This document shows positions 16,263 through 25,325 of a stretch of 64,000 nt of DNA, piece after piece. The notes under the pieces were generated by a model. That model was not told where the DNA came from. It did not search any database and was given only the letters and a program-made list of their open reading frames with translations. This DNA is from Acidimicrobiia bacterium. GTDB lineage: Bacteria > Actinomycetota > Acidimicrobiia > Acidimicrobiales > Bin134. The position numbers were made by a program, and so were the translations under genes. The first letter of the stretch is position 1. Every line of letters starts with the position of its first letter. The DNA is taken from the NCBI GenBank assembly GCA_022825005.1, contig JAJDYU010000053.1, positions 1 through 64,000 of the forward strand. The letters run 5' to 3'.

Positions 16263-17099
16263 CTAAGTGGCTGCGCCGTGCTCGCGCAGTACGTCGTTTA
16301 GCTGGGCCTTGTCGTGGCGCTCGCCGGCCTCGAGATGCTTGATCACCAGCACGCAGGGCATGCCGAACGTCCCCCCGTCGAAGGTGCGAGACCGGGTGGC
16401 CGACACCGCCACCGTCCAGTCGGGCACCGAGCCGCGGCCCAGTTCCTCGCCGGTGGCCGCGTCGATCACCGGGATCGAGCCGGTGAGTACGCAGCCCGCG
16501 CCCAGCACCACGCCGTCGCCGACGCGGGCGCCGTCGGCCACGATGCAGCGGCTGCCGATCAGGCAGTCGTCGCCCACGATGACCGGAGCGGCCTGAGGAG
16601 GCTCCAACACCCCGCCGATGCCCACCCCGCCCGAGAGGTGCACGTTGGCCCCGATCTGGGCGCAAGAGCCCACGGTGGCCCAGGTGTCCACCATGGTGTT
16701 GGCCCCCACCCGGGCGCCAATGTTCACGTAGCTGGGCATCATGATCACGCCCCGGTCCAGAAACGAGCCCCAGCGGGCCGACGCCCCGGGCACCACCCGG
16801 ACACCGGCGGCCTGGTAGTCGGTCTTGAGGGGGATCTTGTCGGCGTACTCGAACGGCCCCAGCTCCATGGTCTCCATCTCGGCCATGGAGAACAGCAGCA
16901 GGATGGCCTGCTTGAGCCATTGGTTCACCACCACCTCGCCGTCGCCGTTCACCTCGGCCACCCGGGCCTCACCGGCGTCGAGCAGGCCAATGGCCTCGGT
17001 CACCGCGGCCCGGGAGTCAGCGTCGCCCTCGGTGATCGGCGTTCGGTCGGCCCACAGCGCCTCGATTCGGGCTTGCAGATCGGTCATCTCAGTGCTCAC
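16263..17099 (-). CDS. dapD: Tetrahydrodipicolinate N-succinyltransferase
   Basis: Transfers succinyl from succinyl-CoA to tetrahydrodipicolinate. The 278-residue protein has an N-terminal helical domain and a left-handed beta-helix of hexapeptide repeats (about residues 115-215: VNIGARVGANTMVDTWATVG, ANVHLSGGVGIGG). It forms trimers in this family. The GTG start overlaps the dapC stop (GTGA), so the two are translationally coupled. A conventional ATG lies four codons later. The gap to dapE is 78 bp. Confidence 0.93.
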   Translation of the reverse strand: MSTEMTDLQARIEALWADRTPITEGDADSRAAVTEAIGLLDAGEARVAEVNGDGEVVVNQWLKQAILLLFSMAEMETMELGPFEYADKIPLKTDYQAAGVRVVPGASARWGSFLDRGVIMMPSYVNIGARVGANTMVDTWATVGSCAQIGANVHLSGGVGIGGVLEPPQAAPVIVGDDCLIGSRCIVADGARVGDGVVLGAGCVLTGSIPVIDAATGEELGRGSVPDWTVAVSATRSRTFDGGTFGMPCVLVIKHLEAGERHDKAQLNDVLREHGAAT

Positions 17100-18238
17100 T
17101 TCCTCACGGTATCGCCGCGCCGGGCGGCCATACGCTGTTCAAGCAGGTCGATTTGGGTGTCGGGGGCCACGGCGGCCGCTCGGGCATAGCCGGCGCCCTG
17201 GACGCCGTAGAACTCCCCGGGGCTGATCAGCGCCCCCAGTTCCTCGGCCACCCGGCGGGCCAGCGACCAGCCGTCGCCGTCGGGCGACGCCGCCCACAAG
17301 TACAGCCCGCCGTCGGGAAGGCCCACGTCAGGGGCATAGGACACCAGCAGCTCGCGCAGGCGGGCCAGCCGGGAGCGGTAAATGGCCTGTTGGGCGTCCA
17401 CATGGCAATCGTCGCCGAATGCCGCCACCGAGGCAGCCTGCACGGGGCCGGGAACCAACATGCCGGCGTGCTTTCGGACCTCCGACAGGTAGCCGATCAG
17501 ATCGGGGTCGCCGGCGTAGAAGCCGGCCCGCATTCCGGCCAGGTTCGACCGCTTCGACAGCGAGTGCACCGCCACCACTCCCTCGGGCCCCGTGCTGAGG
17601 ACGCTGGCCTCGGCAGTTCGGGCGGCCTCGTCCCAGATGAACTCGATGTAGCACTCGTCGCTGAACACCGGGATGTTGTGGCCGCGGCCCCATTGGGAGG
17701 CGGAGGCCAGATCGTCGATGGCGCCGGTGGGGTTGCCCGGCGAGTTCACCCACAGACACAGCGACCGTGCGATGTCGTCGGCCGCCACCGCGTCGAGATC
17801 AATGCGCCACTGGTGATCGAGGGGCACGGGAACGGCGCGGCATCCGGCCAGCGTGGCGCCCATGGCATAGGTCGGATAGGAGACCGCCGGATACAGCACT
17901 GTGTCTCGACTGGGATCGCGCAGCCGCAGGTAGTGGGGCACCGACGCCACCAACTCCTTGGTGCCCACGCAGGCCGCCACCGCGGCCCCGGCGACGTCGA
18001 TCCCGAACCGGCGGGACAGCCATTCCAGCGCCGCCTCCCGATAGGCGGGCGACCCTATAGAGGCCGGATAGCCCCGCTCGCTATCGGAGGCCGAGAGCGC
18101 AGCCACCACCTCATGCGGGGGTGGATCAGAGGGTGCGCCCACCGACAAGTTCACGCAGCCGCCGTCGAAGCCGTCGGCCACCGCCCGCAGTTCGTCGAGG
18201 CGGTCGTAGGGGTAGGGAGGGGGAACAAAGCCGGCCAT
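17096..18238 (-). CDS. dapC: Succinyldiaminopimelate aminotransferase
   Basis: A class I/II PLP aminotransferase of 380 residues that converts N-succinyl-2-amino-6-ketopimelate to succinyl-diaminopimelate. Conserved elements are NLSVGAPSDPPP near the start, NSPGNPTGA, SDECYIEF, and the PLP lysine in HSLSKRSNLAGMRAGF. Its place directly before dapD and dapE supports DapC rather than another aminotransferase. The ATG at 18238 follows TAGGAGCGACC, 8 nt after the hflX stop; the longer frame inside hflX is rejected. Confidence 0.9.
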   Translation of the reverse strand: MAGFVPPPYPYDRLDELRAVADGFDGGCVNLSVGAPSDPPPHEVVAALSASDSERGYPASIGSPAYREAALEWLSRRFGIDVAGAAVAACVGTKELVASVPHYLRLRDPSRDTVLYPAVSYPTYAMGATLAGCRAVPVPLDHQWRIDLDAVAADDIARSLCLWVNSPGNPTGAIDDLASASQWGRGHNIPVFSDECYIEFIWDEAARTAEASVLSTGPEGVVAVHSLSKRSNLAGMRAGFYAGDPDLIGYLSEVRKHAGMLVPGPVQAASVAAFGDDCHVDAQQAIYRSRLARLRELLVSYAPDVGLPDGGLYLWAASPDGDGWSLARRVAEELGALISPGEFYGVQGAGYARAAAVAPDTQIDLLEQRMAARRGDTVRK

Positions 18239-18246
18239 GGTCGCTC

Positions 18247-19557
18247 CTACCCCACCACCCATTCGGAGAGCCGGGCAGCCGAGGCGTCGTCGAGGCGGGC
18301 CTGGATCCGGTAGCCGGTTTCGTCTGAGTCGGTGGCCAGCACATGGCCGGCCCGCTGCACCGCGGCCAGCACCTCGCCCCGGGCATAGGGCACGTGCAGC
18401 TCGAAGATGGTGGCGCTGGAGCGAAGCTCATCGGCCATGGCGGCCAACAGCTTGTCGGTTCCCTCGCCGGTGGCGGCCGACACCAAGATGGCGTCCCTAT
18501 TGGCGCCCAGGGGGATGTCGCGCCCGGCTAGAAGGTCGCACTTGTTGTACACCAGCAATTCGGGGACCGCCCCGGCGCCGATCTCCTTCAGCACTTGGCG
18601 CACTGCGGCGATGTGGGCGTCGGGGTCGGGGCCGGCGGCGTCCACAATGTGCAGCAAAAGGTCGGCCTCGGCCACCACGTCGAGCGTGGACTTGAACGCC
18701 TCCACCAACTGGTGGGGCAGCTTCTGGATGAACCCGACGGTGTCGGTGAGCAGCACCCGCTCCCCGCCGGGCAGCTCGAGGCGGCGGGTGGCGGCATCGA
18801 GGGTGGCGAACAGACGGTTCTGCACCAAAACGCCGGAGTCGGTGAGCAGGTTGAGCAGCCGGGACTTGCCCGCGTTGGTATAGCCCACGATGGCCACCGC
18901 GCTCTGGGCCGAACGGCGACGGCTGCGGCTCTGCACGGCGCGGTTCTTGGCTATGGCCCGGAGTTGGGCCTCGAGCTTGTGGATGCGCCGCTGGATGCGG
19001 CGGCGGTCCACCTCTAGCTGGGTCTCGCCCGGTCCCCGGGTGCCGATCCCGCCGGCCTGCTGGCTGAACGCCCGGCCTCGGCGCAGGCGGGGCAGCCGGT
19101 AGCGGAGCTGGGCCAGCTCCACCTGGGCCTGGCCCTCCTGGCTGCTGGCGTTCTGGGCGAAGATGTCGAGGATCACCGCGGTGCGGTCGATGGCGGTTCG
19201 GCCGAGGATCTTCTCCAGGTTGAACTGCTGAGCCGGGCTCAGCTCGTCGTCGAACACCACGGTGTCGGCATCCACCTGCTCGCACACCGACAGAATCTCG
19301 TCCACCTTGCCCTTGCCGATGTAGGTGGAGGGATCGGGGGCGCTGCGGCGCTGGACCAGCCGGCCCACCTCATCTGCTCCCGCGGTGTCGATGAGCTGGG
19401 CTAATTCGTCCAAATCGGCGTCGGTGCAGGCCGGGTCGCCGCCTGCGAGGGTGACGCCCACCAGCACGATCTTCTCCCGGAAGGTCCGCTCGATGAACGC
19501 CCCGGACTCCCCGCCGTGGGTGCCGAATCCGCCCCGGTGGGTCTCGCTGTCAGCCAT
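18247..19557 (-). CDS. hflX: Ribosome-associated GTPase HflX
   Basis: A 436-residue GTPase that splits or rescues stalled ribosomes. The N-terminal HflX domain carries DDELSPAQQFNLEK and GGIGTRGPGETQLEVDRR. The G domain has G1 GYTNAGKS, G3 DTVGFIQ and G4 NKCDLL. The start is ATG 19557, which overlaps the last codons and stop of dapF by 8 nt; the longer frame (to 19626) would run through dapF. The dapF-hflX order is a standard actinobacterial neighbourhood. Confidence 0.94.
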   Translation of the reverse strand: MADSETHRGGFGTHGGESGAFIERTFREKIVLVGVTLAGGDPACTDADLDELAQLIDTAGADEVGRLVQRRSAPDPSTYIGKGKVDEILSVCEQVDADTVVFDDELSPAQQFNLEKILGRTAIDRTAVILDIFAQNASSQEGQAQVELAQLRYRLPRLRRGRAFSQQAGGIGTRGPGETQLEVDRRRIQRRIHKLEAQLRAIAKNRAVQSRSRRRSAQSAVAIVGYTNAGKSRLLNLLTDSGVLVQNRLFATLDAATRRLELPGGERVLLTDTVGFIQKLPHQLVEAFKSTLDVVAEADLLLHIVDAAGPDPDAHIAAVRQVLKEIGAGAVPELLVYNKCDLLAGRDIPLGANRDAILVSAATGEGTDKLLAAMADELRSSATIFELHVPYARGEVLAAVQRAGHVLATDSDETGYRIQARLDDASAARLSEWVVG

Positions 19558-20353
19558 AGTCCACCGTCGCGATGTACTGGGATGGCCCGGCCAACACGGC
19601 GGTTTCGCCCAACTCCACCACCACATCGCCTCCGGGCATCGACACCGAGACCACCGGTCCGACTAGCCCCCATTGGTGGGCCGCCTGGGCGGCGGCGCAT
19701 GCTCCGGTCCCGCATGCCTCGGTCACCCCGACTCCTCGTTCCCACACCCGCATGTCGATTCCGCTGGCGGTGGCGCCGACGAACTCCACGTTGATCCCTC
19801 CGGCCAGGCGGGATAGCTCCGACCCGTTCCTGGCCACGTCGATCTGGTGCACGTCGTGGACCCCCACCACCAGATGGGGGTTGCCCACGTCTGCGGTGGA
19901 GAAGTGATCGGCGAAGCCGTGGTTGCGGAGGTAGTAGACCACCTCTCCGTCCTCCAGATCGGGGCCTGCGCCGATGGGCCCCATGTCCACTCGAACCTGG
20001 ACCACGGAGGCATCATCGGTGGATTCAACGCTCACGGCTCGAATCCCCGCGTCGGTGCCGATGGACAGCTCGCGGTTTGGGCCGCGGTCTTCGCGTCGGA
20101 CTACAGCCTGGGCCAAACAGCGGATTCCGTTGCCGCTCATCTCGGCCCGGCTCCCATCGGCGTTGAACAGCACCATGGTCACATCGGTGCCCGCACCGGC
20201 ACCGCCGGGCAGCCCGAAGATGAGCCCGTCGGCGCCCACGCCGCGGGTGCGGTGGCATGCGGTCTCGGCCATCGCCGGGGCGTCGGCGGGCAGCGCGTCG
20301 GCCAACGCGATCAAAAAGTCGTTTCCCAAGCCGTGGTGCTTGGCCAGCTGCAT
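19550..20353 (-). CDS. dapF: Diaminopimelate epimerase
   Basis: Cofactor-independent racemase-type enzyme, 267 residues, converting LL- to meso-diaminopimelate. Both catalytic cysteines are visible, in MSGNGIRCLAQ and EACGTGACAAAQ. The substrate-binding GNPHLVV and the N-terminal KHHGLGNDFL are also conserved, which fixes the start at ATG 20353. It shares a minus-strand operon with miaA upstream and overlaps hflX downstream. Confidence 0.95.
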   Translation of the reverse strand: MQLAKHHGLGNDFLIALADALPADAPAMAETACHRTRGVGADGLIFGLPGGAGAGTDVTMVLFNADGSRAEMSGNGIRCLAQAVVRREDRGPNRELSIGTDAGIRAVSVESTDDASVVQVRVDMGPIGAGPDLEDGEVVYYLRNHGFADHFSTADVGNPHLVVGVHDVHQIDVARNGSELSRLAGGINVEFVGATASGIDMRVWERGVGVTEACGTGACAAAQAAHQWGLVGPVVSVSMPGGDVVVELGETAVLAGPSQYIATVDYG

Positions 20354-20402
20354 CGCTCCAGTCTGACAAGTTATGGACCCTGGGCCGCGCACCATTTCGA
20401 CC

Positions 20403-21350
20403 TCAGCTCGAGGATATGTGCTCTGCCATGCATGTCAGCGCCTGATCGGCCAGCGACTCGATGTCGTCGTCGGCGTTCAGCCAGACAATGCGGGGGTCGC
20501 GCCGGAACCACCGCTCTTGGCGGCGGGCAAACTTCCGGGTGCGGGCAACGGCGAGGGCCACCGCGTCGTCCAGCGACAACTCGCCGTTGAGATGGCCCAG
20601 GAGCTCCTTGTAGCCCAAGGCTTGCGACGCGGTGCGCGACAGCGGCGGGCGTCGGTGGGCCAGCGCCTCCACCTCGGCCAGGAACCCGGCCTCCATCTGC
20701 TGGTGGTAGCGCTGCTCTATGCGGCAGTCGATCTCGGCCCTCGACAGCGACAGGCCGATCTGGGCAATGTCGCAGGGCGGGTACTGGCCCAGGCCCGGAC
20801 CATAGGAGGAGAATGGGCGGCCGCTTCCCACCGTCACCTCCAGGGCCCGCACGATCCGACGGCGGTTGGCGGGCTCCATGCGGGAGGCGGCCAACGGGTC
20901 GAGTTCGGCCAAGCGACGGTGCAGGGCTTCGGTGTCGGGCTCGTTCTCCAGAGAGGCCACCGTCTCGGGATAGCGGCCCGGAATATCCAAGTCGTCGATC
21001 ACCGCCCGGTGGTAGAGCCCGGTTCCGCCCACCAACACCACTTGTCGGCCTCGGGCCGCGATGTCAGCTCGGGCCTGGCGGGCTGCGGCTTGGAACATGG
21101 TCAGGGAGTAGTCCTCGGAGGGGTCGGCCACGTCGATGAGGTGGTGGGGCACCTCGGCACGCACCGCGGCAGGGGGCTTGTCGGTGCCGATGTCCATCCC
21201 CCGATACACCTGCATGGAGTCCACCGAGATGATCTCGGTATTTCCCAGGCGTCTGGCAAGGGCCAGCGCCACCGCCGACTTGCCGGTAGCCGTGACCCCG
21301 ACAATGGCCAGCGTGCTCAGAGCGCGGCCACCGGAATCCGGGTGCGCCAC
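20403..21350 (-). CDS. miaA: tRNA dimethylallyltransferase
   Basis: Adds a dimethylallyl group to A37 of tRNAs that read UNN codons, the substrate step for MiaB. It has 315 residues. The P-loop GVTATGKS is present, with SVDSMQVYRGMDIGT, the DYSLTMFQ segment and GGTGLY. The start is uncertain. GTG 21350 overlaps the miaB end by 34 nt. A CTG at 21320, closer to the usual family N-terminus, also exists but has no good ribosome-binding site. Together with miaB it completes the ms2i6A pathway. Confidence 0.92.
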   Translation of the reverse strand: MAHPDSGGRALSTLAIVGVTATGKSAVALALARRLGNTEIISVDSMQVYRGMDIGTDKPPAAVRAEVPHHLIDVADPSEDYSLTMFQAAARQARADIAARGRQVVLVGGTGLYHRAVIDDLDIPGRYPETVASLENEPDTEALHRRLAELDPLAASRMEPANRRRIVRALEVTVGSGRPFSSYGPGLGQYPPCDIAQIGLSLSRAEIDCRIEQRYHQQMEAGFLAEVEALAHRRPPLSRTASQALGYKELLGHLNGELSLDDAVALAVARTRKFARRQERWFRRDPRIVWLNADDDIESLADQALTCMAEHISSS

Positions 21351-22729
21351 CGGGGCGGGGCGGTGACCTCGGCCAAGTCGCCCCGCAGGTGGTGGGCGCC
21401 CGCGGAAGTGACGTCGACGGCGGCAAACGTGCCCGGCTTGAGCTTCTGGGGCGAGGGGAAGTGGACCAGGCGGTTCTGGCGGGTGCGTCCGGTGAGCAGG
21501 TCGGGATCCTTCTTGGACGGGCCCTCCACCACCACTTCCTCGCGACGGCCGATGCGGGCATGGTTGCCTCGGCGGCTGGATCGGTCGACCACCGCCCGGA
21601 GCCGCTCGAAGCGGTCCCGCACCTCGTCGGGATCGCAGTACTGGTCGGCCATCTCGGCCGCCTCGGTGCCCGGGCGGGGCGAGAACACGAAGGTGAACGC
21701 CGAGTCATACTCGGCCTCGGCGGCCACCAGCAGCGTTTGCTCGAAGTCGTCCTCGGTCTCGCCGGGAAAGCCCACGATGATGTCGGTGGACACGGCCAGG
21801 TCTTCTACCGCTTCCCGGGCGGCCCGCAGCCGCTCCAGATACCGCTCGGCGGTGTAGCCGCGGTGCATGGCGGCCAGCACCCGATCGCTGCCCGATTGCA
21901 GGGGCAGGTGCAGGTGCTCGCACACCGAGGGCACTTCGGCCATGGCCTCGATGGTCTCGGGCCGCAGATCCTTGGGATGGGGGCTGGTGAAGCGGATCCG
22001 CTCTATGCCGTCCACTGCGCCCATGGCCCGGAGCAGATCGGCGAACAGCGGGCGAAGCGACACCTGCTCCCCCGCTTGGCGGCGTTCCCGCTGGAGATCG
22101 CGGCCGTAAGAGTTCACGTTCTGGCCCAGAAGCGTGATCTCGGTGACCCCGCCCTCAACCAGCTCGGCGGCCTCAGCCACCAGCAACTCCAGCGGACGGC
22201 TGATCTCGGCACCTCGCACCGAGGGCACGATGCAAAAGGCGCACGAATTGTCGCAGCCCACCTGGATGGTCATCCAGGCGGCGTAAGGGGCATCGCGGCG
22301 CACCGGCAGAGCGGAGGGGAAGCTGTCGCGGTCGTCGTCAGCGGCCTCTTCCAGTATCTCGATTATGGGCCCGTCGGCCGCTGAACCGATCAGCTCGGCG
22401 GCCCGGTGCACGTTGTGAGTTCCGAACACCACGTCCACATGGCCAGCCCGCTCCTGGATCAGCTCCCGGTCTTTCTGGGCCAGGCAGCCGGCCACCGCGA
22501 TCTGCATGTCGGGGCGGTCCTGCTTGAGCCGCTTGAGGTGGCCGAGCTGGCCGTAGAGCTTGTTGTCGGCGTTCTCGCGGATGCAGCAGGTATTGAGCAC
22601 GATGACGTCGGCCGACTCCATGGCGTCGGCCGAGGTCATCCCATCGGCCTCCAGCAGCCCGGCGATGCGCTCGGTGTCGTGCTCGTTCATCTGGCACCCG
22701 TAGGTGCGGATGAAATAGCTGCGGCTCAC
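21317..22729 (-). CDS. miaB: tRNA-2-methylthio-N6-dimethylallyladenosine synthase
   Basis: A radical-SAM methylthiotransferase of 470 residues. The N-terminal UPF0004 domain has the cluster-ligand cysteines (TYGCQMNEHD, VLNTCCIRENA, VAGCLAQ). The radical-SAM motif is CDNSCAFCIVP and the protein ends with a TRAM domain. It acts on the i6A37 made by MiaA. The GTG start is separated from recA only by a 74-bp tandem-repeat spacer, where many actinobacteria carry recX. Confidence 0.95.
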   Translation of the reverse strand: MSRSYFIRTYGCQMNEHDTERIAGLLEADGMTSADAMESADVIVLNTCCIRENADNKLYGQLGHLKRLKQDRPDMQIAVAGCLAQKDRELIQERAGHVDVVFGTHNVHRAAELIGSAADGPIIEILEEAADDDRDSFPSALPVRRDAPYAAWMTIQVGCDNSCAFCIVPSVRGAEISRPLELLVAEAAELVEGGVTEITLLGQNVNSYGRDLQRERRQAGEQVSLRPLFADLLRAMGAVDGIERIRFTSPHPKDLRPETIEAMAEVPSVCEHLHLPLQSGSDRVLAAMHRGYTAERYLERLRAAREAVEDLAVSTDIIVGFPGETEDDFEQTLLVAAEAEYDSAFTFVFSPRPGTEAAEMADQYCDPDEVRDRFERLRAVVDRSSRRGNHARIGRREEVVVEGPSKKDPDLLTGRTRQNRLVHFPSPQKLKPGTFAAVDVTSAGAHHLRGDLAEVTAPPRWRTRIPVAAL

Positions 22730-22760
22730 CCCGCCAGGCTACCTGTCGGCCTCCAGTGGC

Positions 22761-22821
22761 CCACTAACCGGTTTGCGGGCCTTCTGGCCGGTTTGGCGGC
22801 CTTCTAGCCGGTTTGGGCGGC
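22761..22821 (-). repeat. Three tandem ~20-bp repeats over the recA stop codon
   Basis: Read on the minus strand, the last codons of recA and its TAG stop form a 21-bp unit (GCCGCCCAAACCGGCTAGAAG). Two 20-bp copies follow it directly. The second has CCAG where the stop is, and the third regains a TTAG. The array fills most of the recA-miaB spacer. Confidence 0.85.
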
Positions 22822-23844
22822 GGCGTCCTCGGTGGCCTCGGCAACCTCGGCGTCATCCTCGGCCGGGGGGTTCACCGCCTTCCACACCCGCTCGGTGATC
22901 TCCACCATGATCTCGGGGTGCTCACCCAGAAACGCCTTGGCCTTGTCCCGGCCCTGGCCGAGGTGCTCACCCTCGTAGGTGAACCAGGCCCCGGACTTGT
23001 CGATGATGCCCAAGTCGACGCCCACGTCGAGCAGCGAGCCCTCCCGGCTGATGCCCTTGGAGTACATGATGTCGAACTCGGCCTGCCGGAACGGTGGGGC
23101 CACCTTGTTCTTGGCCACCTTCACCCGGGTGCGGTTGCCCACCACATCCACCCCCTGCTTGAGGGACTCGATGCGGCGGATGTCGAGGCGGACCGACGAG
23201 TAGAACTTCAGCGCCCGGCCACCCGGAGTGGTCTCGGGAGACCCGAACATCACGCCGATCTTCTCCCGGAGCTGGTTGATGAAGATGCACACCGTCTTGG
23301 ACTTGTTCAAGTTGGCGGTGAGCTTGCGCAGCGCCTGCGACATCAGGCGGGCTTGCAGGCCCACGTGGGTGTCGCCCATGTCCCCCTCGATCTCGGCCCG
23401 GGGGGTGAGGGCGGCCACCGAGTCGATGACGATCACGTCGAGCGCACCCGAGCGGATCAGCATGTCGGCGATCTCCAGGGCCTGCTCACCGGTGTCGGGC
23501 TGCGAGATCAACAGCTCGTCTACATCCACGCCGATGGCTTTGGCGTAGATCGGGTCGAGGGCGTGCTCGGCGTCGACGAACGCGCAGATCCCCCCGTTCC
23601 GCTGGGCCTCGGCCACGGCGTGCAGCGCCAGGGTGGTCTTGCCCGAGGACTCCGGGCCGTAGATCTCCACCACCCGGCCTCGGGGAAGCCCCCCGACGCC
23701 CAGCGCCAAGTCGAGGGCTAGCGCCCCGGTGGGGATGGTCTCGATGGCCATTGTGCCCTTCTCGCCCATCTTCATAACGGCGCCTTGGCCGAATTGCTTC
23801 TCGATTTGGCCGAGGGCCATCTCTAGTGCCTTTTCTCGCTCCAC
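22804..23844 (-). CDS. recA: Recombinase RecA
   Basis: The homologous-recombination and SOS coprotease, 346 residues. Walker [10 protein letters not shown], the MAW motif region, Walker B ([10 protein letters not shown]), the L1/L2 loops and the conserved [21 protein letters not shown] are all present. The C-terminus is short and acidic. GTG start with a strong AGGAGGAGAT. There is no intein and no recX downstream; miaB follows instead. A GTTC-N6-GAAC palindrome lies between the likely promoter and the start codon. Confidence 0.97.
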   Translation of the reverse strand: MEREKALEMALGQIEKQFGQGAVMKMGEKGTMAIETIPTGALALDLALGVGGLPRGRVVEIYGPESSGKTTLALHAVAEAQRNGGICAFVDAEHALDPIYAKAIGVDVDELLISQPDTGEQALEIADMLIRSGALDVIVIDSVAALTPRAEIEGDMGDTHVGLQARLMSQALRKLTANLNKSKTVCIFINQLREKIGVMFGSPETTPGGRALKFYSSVRLDIRRIESLKQGVDVVGNRTRVKVAKNKVAPPFRQAEFDIMYSKGISREGSLLDVGVDLGIIDKSGAWFTYEGEHLGQGRDKAKAFLGEHPEIMVEITERVWKAVNPPAEDDAEVAEATEDAAAQTG

Positions 23845-23880
23845 ATCTCCTCCTTAAGGTCATGGGTATCGCGGCTGCGA

Positions 23881-23894
23881 GTTCACGGGGGAAC
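23881..23894. promoter_or_regulatory. GTTC-N6-GAAC palindrome upstream of recA
   Basis: GTTC and GAAC arms flank ACGGGG, 37 bp before the recA start. A -10-like TAGAGT (minus strand, 23905-23910) lies just upstream, so the palindrome would overlap the start of transcription. The usual Gram-positive SOS box, GAAC-N4-GTTC, is not seen here. This may be a variant LexA operator or chance. Confidence 0.35.
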
Positions 23895-24100
23895 GTCGAG
23901 CCACACTCTAAAGACGACCAGTGACAGTTTGTCCCTGAGTAATGACATCAGCGTAGTTACGGGGGCGGAATTCCACAAGTACCCCGCCGTCGCCACCTGC
24001 CTGTTTCTCTCAGAAATTGCCCGTTTCCCCTACGCCTACACCAGCACCCTCACGGTCCTCACCTGCCCGGTTCTCCTTCGAATCCGATACGGTGGCACCC

Positions 24101-24511
24101 ATGTCAGAGACCACGTTCACCGACGAGGAACTGCGCGAGAGGCTCACTCCTGAGCAGTACCACATCACCCAGCAAGCCGGCACCGAGCGGGCCTTCACCG
24201 GTATGTACTGGGACTGCAAAGACGAGGGCGTGTACCGCTGCCGGGTGTGCGACGCGGTGCTGTTCTCCTCGGAGGCCAAATACGACTCAGGAACCGGATG
24301 GCCGTCGTTCTTCGAAGAGGCCGGAGAGGGCAAGGTAATCCGCCACGTCGACCAGAGCCACGGCATGGTCCGCACCGAGGCGGTGTGCGCATCGTGCGGG
24401 GCGCATCTGGGCCACATCTTCCCCGACGGCCCCCACCCCACCGGCGAGCGCTACTGCATGAACTCGGCTTCGCTTAGGCTCGACCGCGATCTCACTGAAG
24501 AGGAGAACTGA
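24101..24511 (+). CDS. msrB: Peptide-methionine (R)-S-oxide reductase
   Basis: Repairs oxidised methionine in proteins. It has 136 residues. The structural zinc is held by two CxxC pairs (CRVC and CASC). The catalytic Cys lies in RYCMNSASL near the C-terminus, and the conserved GTGWPSF and GHIFPDGP are present. ATG 24101 is preferred over upstream in-frame starts. TACGGT lies 7 nt before it, so the mRNA may be leaderless. It is the first of two plus-strand genes set between recA and cinA. Confidence 0.94.
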   Translation: MSETTFTDEELRERLTPEQYHITQQAGTERAFTGMYWDCKDEGVYRCRVCDAVLFSSEAKYDSGTGWPSFFEEAGEGKVIRHVDQSHGMVRTEAVCASCGAHLGHIFPDGPHPTGERYCMNSASLRLDRDLTEEEN

Positions 24512-24512
24512 A

Positions 24513-25289
24513 ATGGGAAGACTGGACGGCAAAGTGGCCCTCATTTCCGGGGGCGCCCGGGGCCAGGGCGAGGCCGAGGTGCGGCTGTTCGCGGCGGAGG
24601 GCGCCAAGGTGGTGTTCGGCGACGTGCTCCACGATGAGGGCGAGGCGGTGGCCGCCGATGTGGGCCCCAATGTCCACTACATCCCCTTGGACGTGACCGA
24701 CGAGGGGGCCTGGCAGAAGGCGGTGGACGAGACCATCAACCGCTTCGGATCGCCCAACGTGCTGGTGAACAACGCCGGGATCCTCCTGTTCGGAGTGTCG
24801 ATGGTGGACACCTCGCTGGACGATTACATGCGGGTGGTCAACGTCAACCAGGTGGGGGTGTTCTTGGGCATGAAGTACACCGTGCCGGCCATGATCGAGG
24901 CTGGCGGCGGATCGATCGTGAACATCAGCTCCACCAACGGCATGGCCGGCTACGGCGGCACGGTGGCCTACACCGCTTCCAAGTTCGCGGTGCGGGGCAT
25001 GACCAAGAACGCGGCCCTGGAGCTGGGCCAATTCGGCATTCGGGCCAACTCCATCCACCCCGGCGGCGTGGACACCGCCATGACCGCTCCCGACACCCTG
25101 GGCGACGCCATCTCCGACGAGGACCGCGAGGCAACCTACGCCATGCTCCCCCTGGGCCGGGTGGGCCAGCCCGAAGAGATCGCCCGCCTCGCCGTCTACC
25201 TGGCCTCCGACGAGTCCTCCTACAGCACCGGCGCCGAGTTCGTCGCCGACGGAGGCATGCTCGCCGGAGTAGTCAACCCCGAGATCTAG
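24513..25289 (+). CDS. Short-chain dehydrogenase/reductase
   Basis: A classical SDR of 258 residues that starts 1 nt after the msrB stop and follows GAGGAG, so it is co-translated with msrB. The cofactor motif is SGGARGQG, followed by NNAG. The catalytic tetrad is Asn..Ser (NISSTNG)..Tyr..Lys (YTASKFAVRG). The Asp at the end of strand two (VVFGDVL) suggests NAD(H). It resembles 3-alpha/20-beta-hydroxysteroid-type dehydrogenases, but the substrate is unknown. The tail after VADGGM carries an extra NPEI. Confidence 0.9.
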   Translation: MGRLDGKVALISGGARGQGEAEVRLFAAEGAKVVFGDVLHDEGEAVAADVGPNVHYIPLDVTDEGAWQKAVDETINRFGSPNVLVNNAGILLFGVSMVDTSLDDYMRVVNVNQVGVFLGMKYTVPAMIEAGGGSIVNISSTNGMAGYGGTVAYTASKFAVRGMTKNAALELGQFGIRANSIHPGGVDTAMTAPDTLGDAISDEDREATYAMLPLGRVGQPEEIARLAVYLASDESSYSTGAEFVADGGMLAGVVNPEI

Positions 25290-25325
25290 ACCAACACACC
25301 TGCTTCTCCCGTTCCAAGAGGGCGT

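Noticed and set aside
20373-21857. Long plus-strand open frame (494 codons) opposite miaA and miaB
   Set aside because: Antisense shadow of two recognised genes; no recognisable domains or ribosome-binding site.
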